From NCBI GenBank assembly GCA_035495855.1, contig DATJFD010000038.1:1-10857 (forward strand): a DNA stretch of 10,857 bases, in the 5' to 3' direction. The stretch's first letter is position 1, and each line of letters opens with the position of its first letter. Positions 6,363 through 10,857 of this stretch are shown piece after piece. A program made the translations under genes and the position numbers. Below the pieces are notes generated by a model that saw only the letters and a list, made by a program, of their open reading frames with translations, had not been told where the DNA came from and ran no database searches. This stretch comes from JAHFIW01 sp035495855. GTDB taxonomy: Bacteria > Patescibacteriota > Patescibacteriia > SG8-24.

Positions 6363-6482
6363 CGTCGATCGCCCGATCGTGGATTCCGCATCCCGGCGCG
6401 GAATGACATTTCCTAATGGTCTCTATTCTTTACTCTCTACTCTTTTTCTATTGTCATCCCGGGCCGCGACCCGGGATCCACG
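6361..6482. repeat. 122-bp intergenic block, copy 2
   Basis: This is the second copy of the block at 3982-4103, same orientation and length. It contains a minus-orientation palindromic repeat (6380-6408), the heptamer tract (6420-6447) and a plus-orientation palindromic repeat (6452-6480). The left partner of the first palindromic pair is replaced here by the 55-base module, so the junction at 6361 looks like a recombination point. Confidence 0.85.
6420..6447. repeat. Heptamer tandem tract TCTYTAY, four units
   Basis: Four units in register, first two TCTCTAT and TCTTTAC, within the second copy of the 122-bp block. One base differs from the tract at 4041-4068, in the diverged last unit. Confidence 0.8.
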
Positions 6483-6500
6483 ACGTCGTCTTTTCCCGTT

Positions 6501-6779
6501 TCACTCATCTTTCTTTTCAAGCGCCTTCGGGTTCGGCGAGTAAAGCCGGTTCTTGATCTTCCACTGGTCCACGAACTGCCCGATGCCTTCGCGGGCCAGC
6601 TTGTTCCTGACCGTCGGCCGCGCCTGCGACCAGCGCACCAGGCTTTCGAAGTTGATCTTGTAACGGCCGCGGACGACCACATAGGTCACCTCGCCGTCGG
6701 CGATGGCCCGGCGCACCGTCCTGGTCGAAACGCCGAACAAGCGTGAAGCCTCGGAGACGGAGATGCGGATGATGTTCAT
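6501..6779 (-). CDS. Small excisionase/MerR-like HTH DNA-binding protein
   Basis: The 92-residue protein has an N-terminal helix-turn-helix (residues about 6-30, VSEASRLFGVSTRTVRRAI) followed by GEVTYVVVRGRYKINFESLVRW, the strand-turn-strand and helix pattern of the excisionase / HTH_17 family. The basic C-terminal third (RNKLAREGIGQFVDQWKIK) matches nothing I can name. It probably binds DNA as a local regulator; no integrase or phage gene is visible, so an excision role is not supported. The start at 6779 fits the domain. There is a good promoter at 6833-6861. The leader is almost wholly a heptamer tract, and a 12-codon mini-ORF ends with ATGA overlap at this start. It is the first gene of the leftward block and faces the sigma gene. 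Confidence 0.8.
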   Translation of the reverse strand: MNIIRISVSEASRLFGVSTRTVRRAIADGEVTYVVVRGRYKINFESLVRWSQARPTVRNKLAREGIGQFVDQWKIKNRLYSPNPKALEKKDE

Positions 6780-6814
6780 AGGCAGCGTCTCAATTCTAAA
6801 TTCTCATTTCTCAT
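6776..6814 (-). CDS. Possible 12-codon upstream ORF overlapping the HTH gene start
   Basis: ATG at 6814 opens a 12-codon frame (MRNENLELRRCL) whose TGA overlaps the HTH gene ATG as ATGA. AGGAG lies just before it. It is encoded largely by the heptamer tract. The main ATG lacks its own clear Shine-Dalgarno, so coupling is plausible but unproven. Confidence 0.3.
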   Translation of the reverse strand: MRNENLELRRCL

Positions 6815-6822
6815 CTCTCCTG
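6788..6822. repeat. Heptamer tandem tract TCTNNNN, five units
   Basis: Five units in register, starting TCTCAAT and TCTAAAT and ending TCTCCTG. On the minus strand they read as NNNNAGA units and make up most of the 5' leader of the HTH gene. Confidence 0.8.
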
Positions 6823-6832
6823 TGAACAGGGG

Positions 6833-6861
6833 AGGGTAGCTTATTCGCCCTAAAAAGTCAA
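6833..6861 (-). promoter_or_regulatory. Sigma-70 type promoter for the HTH gene
   Basis: On the minus strand -35 TTGACT (6861-6856), a 17-base spacer and -10 TACCCT (6838-6833). The predicted start near 6826 gives a leader of about 47 bases. A short palindrome CCTGT/ACAGG (6819-6830) lies at the start point and could be an operator. Confidence 0.6.
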
Positions 6862-6887
6862 TCCTCGTTAAGGCGAAAGTATCTTTA

Positions 6888-6911
6888 TTTGTCTACATTA
6901 TTGTAGACAAA
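6888..6911. promoter_or_regulatory. Perfect 10-bp inverted repeat, operator-like
   Basis: TTTGTCTACA and its exact reverse complement TGTAGACAAA are separated by TTAT. The site lies 27 bases upstream of the HTH gene -35 box, a natural place for a dimeric regulator such as the HTH protein itself. It has no T tract after GC pairs, so it is not a terminator. Confidence 0.6.
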
Positions 6912-6914
6912 AAT

Positions 6915-6943
6915 GGCGATTTTGTCCAGTGACCAAAATCGCC
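6915..6943 (-). terminator. Strong hairpin with minus-strand T5: terminator or second operator
   Basis: GGCGATTTTG (6915-6924) pairs with CAAAATCGCC (6934-6943); with a single bulge the pairing extends to the GTC/GAC next to a 4-base loop. On the minus strand it is followed by ATTTTTG, as in an intrinsic terminator. No minus-strand gene lies upstream in the window, so it may instead block stray transcription into the HTH gene or act as DNA. Confidence 0.5.
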
Positions 6944-6982
6944 TCTCGCTCGTAGTACATAAGCAAGCCGCCGATCGTCCGC

Positions 6983-7030
6983 GTCACCCCGCGACCCCCA
7001 ACTGTCACCCCGGGCTTGACCCGGGGTCCA
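6983..7030. repeat. Half copy and full palindromic repeat
   Basis: A half arm (GTCACCCC, from 6983) is followed 20 bases later by a full plus-orientation copy (7003-7030) with a TTGA-containing loop. The same order, then AGCT heptamers, occurs after the sigma operon (from 8888). Confidence 0.8.
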
Positions 7031-7045
7031 GAAAAAAGCACCGCA

Positions 7046-7094
7046 CCCTCGAAGCTCGGAGCTTGAAGCTAGGAGCTCAAAGCTGAAACAAGCT
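7046..7094. repeat. AGCT heptamer tract, with 25-bp copy also at 9012-9036
   Basis: AGCT occurs at 7053, 7060, 7067, 7074 and 7081, exactly every 7 bases, with a further AGCT at 7091 out of register. The first 25 bases (7046-7070) are identical to 9012-9036. The tract ends about 16 bases before the -35 box of the sigma promoter. Confidence 0.8.
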
Positions 7095-7109
7095 TAACCA
7101 CTTACACAC

Positions 7110-7138
7110 TTGGCCTTTTCCCAAGCCCCGCCTATACT
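7110..7138 (+). promoter_or_regulatory. Promoter of the sigma/DUF5667 operon
   Basis: TTGGCC (7110-7115), a 17-base spacer and TATACT (7133-7138) make a good sigma-70 type promoter, suggesting housekeeping transcription of the sigma gene. The start would be near 7145. The leader contains an 8-codon ORF (7148-7174, MRKAGPKL) and then a weak AAAGC/GCTTT hairpin (7165-7180) with a T-rich tail. Confidence 0.6.
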
Positions 7139-7164
7139 CCTCGTGATATGCGTAAAGCCGGTCC

Positions 7165-7190
7165 AAAGCTGTAACGCTTTTTTCTTTTCT
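7165..7190 (+). terminator. Weak hairpin plus T tract in the sigma leader, possible attenuator
   Basis: A 5-bp stem AAAGC/GCTTT with a 6-base loop overlaps the stop of the 8-codon leader ORF and is followed by TTTTTCTTTTC. The stem is short, so termination would be inefficient at best. Its position between promoter and sigma start is the only reason to note it. Confidence 0.3.
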
Positions 7191-7200
7191 ACGTCTGATT

Positions 7201-7800
7201 GTGCGTAGTCGTTTAAAAGAAAAATTCCTCCTCTTCCGCATTCGGGCGAAGAAGGACCCTGAAGCGTTCGGCGCCGTGTACGACGCTTACGTGAAGCAGA
7301 TCTACCGCTTCATCTACTTCAAGGTCTCGTCCGCGGAACAGGCGGAGGATCTCACCTCCGAAGCGTTCCTCAAGGCCTGGCAGTATCTGAAGGAAAAGAG
7401 GGACGTGAACAACCTGCAGGCGCTGCTCTACAGCGTGGCGCGCACCGTGGTCATCGACCACTACCGCGCCAACAACTGCTTGCCCGGCACCGTGAGCCTC
7501 GACGAGACCATCTCGGACGAGACCGCGGAGGTCGCCAGCGAGAAGTTCCTGAAGGACATGGAGACCAAGTTCGATACCACCCTCGTCCTCGAGAAGCTTC
7601 GCGGACTGAAGGACGAGTATCGCGACGTGGTCATCATGCGGTACCTCGACGAGATGTCGACGGGTGAGATCGCCGCCGTGCTGGGGAAGAACGCGTCGAA
7701 CGTCAGGGTCATCCTTCACCGGGCGACCAAGGCGCTTGCCGCTGCGATCCGCAATGACCGACAAGGAACTCAAGGACATCTTCCAGACGATAAAGAATGA
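7201..7800 (+). CDS. ECF-type RNA polymerase sigma factor
   Basis: The 199-residue protein has sigma region 2 (residues about 23-90: FGAVYDAYVKQIYRFIYFKV, then AEDLTSEAFLKAWQYL with the region 2.2 core-binding face, and LLYSVARTVVIDHYRA for 2.3/2.4) and region 4 (about 130-185, with the helix-turn-helix STGEIAAVLGKNASNVRVIL). Region 3 is absent, as expected for ECF sigmas. It would direct RNA polymerase to a small regulon. GTG 7201 is the given start; no Shine-Dalgarno is evident before it, so the true start could be slightly downstream. The next gene overlaps its end by 47 bases in another frame, suggesting co-expression. It is preceded by a good promoter. Which genes it controls is unknown; the adjacent surface genes are candidates. 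Confidence 0.92.
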   Translation: MRSRLKEKFLLFRIRAKKDPEAFGAVYDAYVKQIYRFIYFKVSSAEQAEDLTSEAFLKAWQYLKEKRDVNNLQALLYSVARTVVIDHYRANNCLPGTVSLDETISDETAEVASEKFLKDMETKFDTTLVLEKLRGLKDEYRDVVIMRYLDEMSTGEIAAVLGKNASNVRVILHRATKALAAAIRNDRQGTQGHLPDDKE

Positions 7801-8875
7801 ACGGAGAGGTGGAGCCCCTCACGAAGTTTGGGTTGAACGCAACCGCGGCATCCTGCTGATGCAGGTGAAGAACACGACGGACGTGACCGCGAAACCCAAG
7901 CTCGGCGAGACGATGCGCCACCTCTTTTCTATTTTCTTCCCGACGGAGGGCTTCGCCATGGCCGCCCGCGCCGCCGGCGTCTTCCTGCTCGTCCTCGGCA
8001 CCGTGTTCGGCGGCGGACTCGTCTCCGCGCAGGTCTACCAGGTCGCGACCCCCGGCGCCTTCGCCTACAAGGTGAAGCTCGCGGTCGAGCGCGCCCAGCT
8101 CTTCCTCGCCCCCAACGAGGAGTACCGCGCCAGCCTCCACACCGAGTTCGCCGATCATCGCCTCGACGAGGCCGCCAAGCTCGCCGAGCAGGGTCCTGAC
8201 ATGCAGGCCTTCGTCCCCGGCGTGCTCGCTTCGTTCGATGCCGAGGTCGGCGCGCTCTCCGCTTCGCTCGACGCCCGCAGGTCCTCCGACCCCGACGGCG
8301 TCGCCGAGGCCGCCAAGCTGACCGAGCGCAAGATGGCCGTCTACCAGAACATCCTCCGCAAGGCCGGCTCGCTCCTGCCGCCCGCGCTCCAGCCGCGGAT
8401 CGCCGTGTCGCGCGACCTCGTCGACGGCCTGACCATCAAGGCCATCGCCGTCATCGTCGAGAAGCATCTCGCCGGCTCGTCCGCCGCGCCCCGCGCCGTG
8501 GTCGTCAACAAGTTCGAGGAGCGCATCAAGCAGGCCGAGGCCAAGATCGAATCCGCGCCGCCGACCACCGACGAGAAGAAGACGGTCCGCACCGCGAAGG
8601 CGAAAGCCGCCATCGCCGAGGCCAAGGTCCTCATCCAGGAAGAGAAGTACCAGGCCGCGCTGACCAAGATCGAGGAGGTTGCCGAGCTCACCAAGGAGGT
8701 CGACGACACGGCCGCGCCCGAAGGGGGAGCGCCCGCCGACGGCGCTGTAACGCCCCCCGCGCCTGAAACCGTTAGCACCCCGAATACGTCTACTACTAAT
8801 GAAGGCGCCCCACCGGCCCCCGTTTCTGGCACCCCGCCCGCCGAACCGCCGCCCGCCCCGCCCCCGGCACCTTAA
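7754..8875 (+). CDS. DUF5667 membrane protein, putative sigma partner
   Basis: The 373-residue protein begins MTDKELKDIFQTIK, overlapping the sigma gene by 47 bases. The first 69 residues are soluble and presumably cytoplasmic. One transmembrane segment follows (about 70-93, ARAAGVFLLVLGTVFGGGLV). Then comes a DUF5667-like domain: ATPGAFAYKVKLAVERAQLF (98-117) and LHTEFADHRLDEAAKLAEQ (128-146). The remainder is Ala/Lys/Glu-rich helix, likely coiled coil (250-318), then a Pro/Ala-rich tail (320-373) that could reach into the cell wall. DUF5667 proteins are known to me as neighbours of ECF sigmas; an anti-sigma or sensor role is inference, and no ZAS zinc motif (HxxxCxxC) is present in the N-terminus. 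I chose ATG 7754 because the upstream in-frame extension is only the sigma gene read in another frame. Confidence 0.82.
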   Translation: MTDKELKDIFQTIKNERRGGAPHEVWVERNRGILLMQVKNTTDVTAKPKLGETMRHLFSIFFPTEGFAMAARAAGVFLLVLGTVFGGGLVSAQVYQVATPGAFAYKVKLAVERAQLFLAPNEEYRASLHTEFADHRLDEAAKLAEQGPDMQAFVPGVLASFDAEVGALSASLDARRSSDPDGVAEAAKLTERKMAVYQNILRKAGSLLPPALQPRIAVSRDLVDGLTIKAIAVIVEKHLAGSSAAPRAVVVNKFEERIKQAEAKIESAPPTTDEKKTVRTAKAKAAIAEAKVLIQEEKYQAALTKIEEVAELTKEVDDTAAPEGGAPADGAVTPPAPETVSTPNTSTTNEGAPPAPVSGTPPAEPPPAPPPAP

Positions 8876-8887
8876 ACCCCGCCCGCC

Positions 8888-8916
8888 TGTCACCCCGGGC
8901 CGCGACCCGGGGTCCA
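8888..8916 (+). repeat. Palindromic repeat after the sigma operon
   Basis: Canonical plus-orientation copy, 12 bases after the DUF5667 stop codon. No T tract follows, so termination by it would not be a standard intrinsic type. It mirrors the copy at 7003-7030 on the other side of the operon. Confidence 0.8.
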
Positions 8917-8941
8917 GAACAAAACAAAAAGCAAAAATAAC

Positions 8942-8985
8942 GTCCCAACCCCAAAGAGTCCCAAGTCCCAGCTCCTTAAAACCCC
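8942..8985. repeat. Degenerate C-rich heptamer stretch
   Basis: GTCCCAA and CCCCAAA, then after a two-base slip GTCCCAA, GTCCCAG, CTCCTTA and AAACCCC. The 7-base rhythm is visible but weaker than in the TCT and AGCT tracts. Confidence 0.45.
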
Positions 8986-9011
8986 AGCCAGCCCCAACGA
9001 GAGCGTCGAAG

Positions 9012-9036
9012 CCCTCGAAGCTCGGAGCTTGAAGCT
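9012..9036. repeat. 25-bp direct repeat, AGCT heptamers (copy 2)
   Basis: Identical over 25 bases to 7046-7070, with AGCT at 9019, 9026 and 9033 (period 7). It ends about ten bases before the candidate structured RNA. With the first copy it brackets the sigma/DUF5667 operon. Confidence 0.8.
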
Positions 9037-9046
9037 TCGTCCTTCC

Positions 9047-9186
9047 CGTTGGGTCTGGCCACCGACAGTTGGACCGTCCCCGCGGCGCCATGTGGCGCCT
9101 GGCGGGGTTACACCCGTCACGGCACGCGTTGCCGCGACGGACTGTCCCACAAGTCGGTTGCCAAGGGGACCGACCCAAGGTTTTTT
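9047..9186 (+). ncRNA. Candidate structured RNA, about 140 nt, ending in U6
   Basis: By eye the plus strand folds into a closed multi-branch structure. P1: TTGGGTC (9049-9055) with GACCCAA (9172-9178). P2: 9057-9066 with 9153-9162, 9 of 10 pairs. P3: AGT 9067-9069 with ACT 9141-9143, a TGGA bulge, then CCGTC 9074-9078 with GACGG 9136-9140. P4: CCCGC and GGCGCC (9079-9089) with GGCGCC and GCGGG (9094-9106) around ATGT. P5: CGGCA 9120-9124 with TGCCG 9130-9134. A T6 run (9181-9186) follows P1 closely. I recognise no SRP, 6S, tmRNA or RNase P signature. No clear promoter is seen, so it could be a standalone RNA, the end of the sigma operon transcript, or a MITE-like DNA palindrome. Confidence 0.55.
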
Positions 9187-9215
9187 CTGCGCTTCGGCAA
9201 TCGAAGTGAAAGAAA

Positions 9216-9285
9216 TGTCATCCCGGCCCGGGAGCCGGGATCCACGGCGCTCGATCGTGGATTCCGGGTCAAGCCCGGAATGACA
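9216..9285. repeat. Head-to-head pair of palindromic repeats
   Basis: A plus-orientation copy (9216-9244) and a minus-orientation copy (9258-9285) surround a CGATCG-containing spacer, the same plan as 3955-4029. Confidence 0.85.
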
Positions 9286-9301
9286 GAAAGAAGAAACCTC
9301 C

Positions 9302-9431
9302 GGTCGGTCCCTTACGACCTGTATATGGATATTGACGTGCAAGGCATAAAGGTCGAGGTCTCCGAAGGATCGCCTTCGCGGTACTTCTGCCCGGCATCTC
9401 TTTTTAATAAGATGCGGGCTACCACAGAAAG
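9302..9431 (+). promoter_or_regulatory. Hairpin-rich leader of the S-layer-like gene
   Basis: Successive hairpins precede the gene: GGTCG/CGACC (9302-9319), CGAAGG/CCTTCG with an ATCG loop (9363-9378), and GCCC-GCATCT / AGATGC-GGGC with one bulge (9389-9419). An AAAGG purine run (9428-9432) lies 12 bases before the ATG. TTGACG (9332-9337) could be a -35 box, but I find no matching -10, so the promoter is not located. A stable leader would suit a highly expressed surface protein (inference). Confidence 0.45.
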
Positions 9432-9444
9432 GTTGTACATAGTT

Positions 9445-10857
9445 ATGAGTGAAGTCTTAAAGATGAGCAGGAAAGCGCTCACCGCGGCTGTCGTCGCGGC
9501 GACCATTGCCTGGTCGATCTCGCTGTCCGCCTTCCTTGCGCCGCTTACGGCCAAGGCTGCGGCCTCGGGCTCGCTGGTCAAGGCTTCCCTCCCCGCCGTC
9601 TACTACGTCGGTGCGGATGGAAAGCGCTACGTCTTCCCGAACGAGAAGACGTACAAGACCTGGTACCCGGATTTCTCGGGCGTCACCGTTATCACCGATG
9701 CGGAACTCGCCTCGATGATGATCGGCGGTAACGTCACGTACAGGCCGGGTGTCAAGATGATCAAGATCCAGACGGATCCCAAGACCTATGCCGTGTCCCA
9801 CAACGGGACGCTGCACTGGGTGAAGACCGAAGCGCTCGCCACCGCTCTGTATGGCGCCACGTGGAACCAGCAGATCGATGACGTCTCCGACGCGTTCTTC
9901 ACGAACTACACGATCGGCAGCGACATCAACTCCGCTTCCGATTACAGCCCGGCCGCCGAAACGGCCGCGGCCACCTCGATCAATGCAGACAAGAATCTCT
10001 CGGGCACGGGCGCGTCAGGCGATCTGACGTTCTCGCTGGCCGCGGGCACTCCGGCTTCCGCTACGCTTCCGCGCGGCGCGACCGGCGTGAACTTCCTGTC
10101 GTTCGACGTCCACAATGCCACCTCGTCCGCAATGACGGTTGACACGGTCGTCGTCCACCGCGTTGGTCCGGGCTCCCCGGCCGACTTCGTGAGCACGTAC
10201 CTCTTCGAGGGCAATACGCGCCTTACGAGCTCGCGCACGGTCAACTCGACCACGAACGAATCGACCTTCACGGGCCTCGGCCTCGCCCTCGCGGCTGGTC
10301 AGACCCGCACCCTCTGGCTCGCTGCCGACATGTCCACCACCGCTGGTGCTGGCAACGTCAGCGCGTTCGAAGTGACGAAGGTCCAGTCCGGCACCACGCT
10401 GGCTTCCGGTGCGGCCATGGGCGCCAACATGACGCTCTCCTCCGCCACCGTCGGTTCGCTCACCATCAGCATGTCGGGCTCGCTGACCAACCCCAAGGTC
10501 GGTCAGATGAACGCCAAGATCGGCGAATTCCAGCTCGCTGCTGGTTCGTCCGAAGATCTTGAGCTCCGCAGGGTCACGCTCTTCCAGGGCGGCAACCTGT
10601 CGCGCTCGAACCTCACCAACCTCGTGCTCAAGCAGGGTGGCTCCACCCTCGCGACGGCCGCCGGCGTCGACTCGAAGGACCACATCGTCTTCGTGCTGAC
10701 CTCGCCGCAGCTGCTCGAGAAGGGCGCCACCAAGACCTACGAGGTCTATGGTGACATCAGCGGTTCGGCTCGCTCCGGCGATACGACCAAGCTGTACGCG
10801 GAAGAGAACGTCGACGTCTGGGGCGTGGGCAAGACCTACGGCTACGGCGTCACGGTC
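9445..10857 (+). CDS. S-layer-like surface protein, N-terminal 471 residues (runs off window)
   Basis: A continuous frame without a stop runs from ATG 9445 to the window end. It starts with a signal peptide (residues about 8-38: basic KMSRK, hydrophobic AVVAATIAWSISLSAFLAP, cleavage near TAKA). Residues 46-160 form an N-terminal region typical of putative S-layer proteins of CPR bacteria: ASLPAVYYVGADGKRYVFPN (47-66), a WYPDF segment, then a second lobe KIQTDPKTYAVSHNGTLHWV (107-126). From about 180 on, Thr/Ser/Gly-rich sequence (SGTGASGDLTFSLAAGTPAS) suggests stacked beta-sandwich domains. It would be exported and assemble on the cell surface. An alternative start is the ATG at 9463 (residue 7). 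Lys/Gly-rich, Thr-rich composition and strong codon bias to C-ending codons suggest high expression. Confidence 0.85.
   Translation, partial: MSEVLKMSRKALTAAVVAATIAWSISLSAFLAPLTAKAAASGSLVKASLPAVYYVGADGKRYVFPNEKTYKTWYPDFSGVTVITDAELASMMIGGNVTYRPGVKMIKIQTDPKTYAVSHNGTLHWVKTEALATALYGATWNQQIDDVSDAFFTNYTIGSDINSASDYSPAAETAAATSINADKNLSGTGASGDLTFSLAAGTPASATLPRGATGVNFLSFDVHNATSSAMTVDTVVVHRVGPGSPADFVSTYLFEGNTRLTSSRTVNSTTNESTFTGLGLALAAGQTRTLWLAADMSTTAGAGNVSAFEVTKVQSGTTLASGAAMGANMTLSSATVGSLTISMSGSLTNPKVGQMNAKIGEFQLAAGSSEDLELRRVTLFQGGNLSRSNLTNLVLKQGGSTLATAAGVDSKDHIVFVLTSPQLLEKGATKTYEVYGDISGSARSGDTTKLYAEENVDVWGVGKTYGYGVTV

Larger units (their letters stand above)
6256..6500. other. 245-base intergenic region between hydrolase and small DNA-binding gene
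   Basis: The region consists almost entirely of repeats: a palindromic copy (6283-6310), the 55-base module (6308-6362) and the 122-bp block (6361-6482). I see no terminator with a T tract for the upstream minus-strand gene and no clear promoter for the hydrolase gene. Confidence 0.7.
6780..7200. other. 421-base divergent regulatory gap
   Basis: The gap separates the leftward and rightward blocks. It holds the HTH gene leader and promoter, two adjacent inverted repeats (6888-6943), a half and a full palindromic repeat (6983-7030), an AGCT heptamer tract (7053-7094) and the sigma promoter and leader (7110-7200). No ORF in it looks real. Confidence 0.75.
8876..9444. other. 569-base intergenic region with repeats and candidate RNA
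   Basis: There is no credible ORF. Contents: palindromic repeat (8888-8916), a C-rich stretch with loose heptamer rhythm (8942-8985), AGCT heptamers (9012-9036), the candidate structured RNA (9047-9186), a small hairpin CTTCG/CGAAG (9192-9205), a palindromic pair (9216-9285) and a structured leader before the S-layer-like gene (9302-9444). Confidence 0.75.

Noticed and set aside
6256..6363. 36-residue N-terminal extension of the hydrolase
   Set aside because: It is translated repeat DNA (55-bp module and palindrome) and would place the signal peptide internally.
6501..6779. Excisionase reading as evidence for an integrated phage or mobile element
   Set aside because: The fold alone is shared by many small regulators. 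No integrase, attachment site or phage gene is visible in the window.
7709..9178. 489-codon open frame on the minus strand across the sigma/DUF5667 region
   Set aside because: It reads through the gene pair and into repeat DNA, with Gly/Arg-rich nonsense composition; the plus strand carries recognised domains.
9332..9360. TTGACG as the -35 box of the S-layer-like gene
   Set aside because: No TANNNT-like -10 lies at 16-18 bases downstream (17 bases on reads GAGGTC), so I do not call a promoter.

Overview
The window looks like a chromosomal segment of a GC-rich member of the Candidate Phyla Radiation (Patescibacteria). This is inferred from an S-layer-like protein of a type I associate with that group, a DUF5667 protein paired with a small ECF sigma factor, a secreted protein with Gly/Pro-rich FG-GAP repeats, and intergenic gaps packed with short palindromic repeats. 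No rRNA or other marker gene is present, so the placement is tentative. The standard genetic code fits all genes.

Layout: a leftward (minus-strand) block covers 153-6779 and a rightward block covers 7201 to the window end. They diverge from a 421-base regulatory gap (6780-7200). Reading left to right, the minus block holds a GT4 glycosyltransferase behind a strongly structured leader (153-1337), a large single-pass membrane protein with Ig-like modules (1945-3870), a secreted putative glycoside hydrolase with a C-terminal FG-GAP propeller (4204-6255), and a small excisionase/MerR-like DNA-binding protein (6501-6779). The plus block holds an ECF sigma factor (7201-7800), an overlapping DUF5667 membrane protein (7754-8875), a candidate structured RNA (9047-9186), and the 5' part of an S-layer-like gene with no in-frame stop before the window ends (9445-10857).

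Nearly every gene acts at or outside the membrane, or could regulate such genes. A working model is an envelope locus: the sigma/DUF5667 pair senses or regulates the cell surface, the S-layer and the two large exported proteins form it, and the glycosyltransferase modifies it. This model is inference from gene order.

The gaps are unusually rich. I count about 19 full copies of a palindromic repeat (TGTCAYYCC arm, GGRRTCCA arm), often in head-to-head pairs, plus phased half copies. There are also tandem heptamer tracts of two types (TCTNNNN and AGCTNNN), a 122-bp block present twice, a 55-bp block present twice, and a 25-bp identical direct repeat on both sides of the sigma operon. Two regions (1339-1444 and 9047-9186) fold by eye into multi-stem RNA-like structures that match no class I can name; these are the best candidates for something undescribed.
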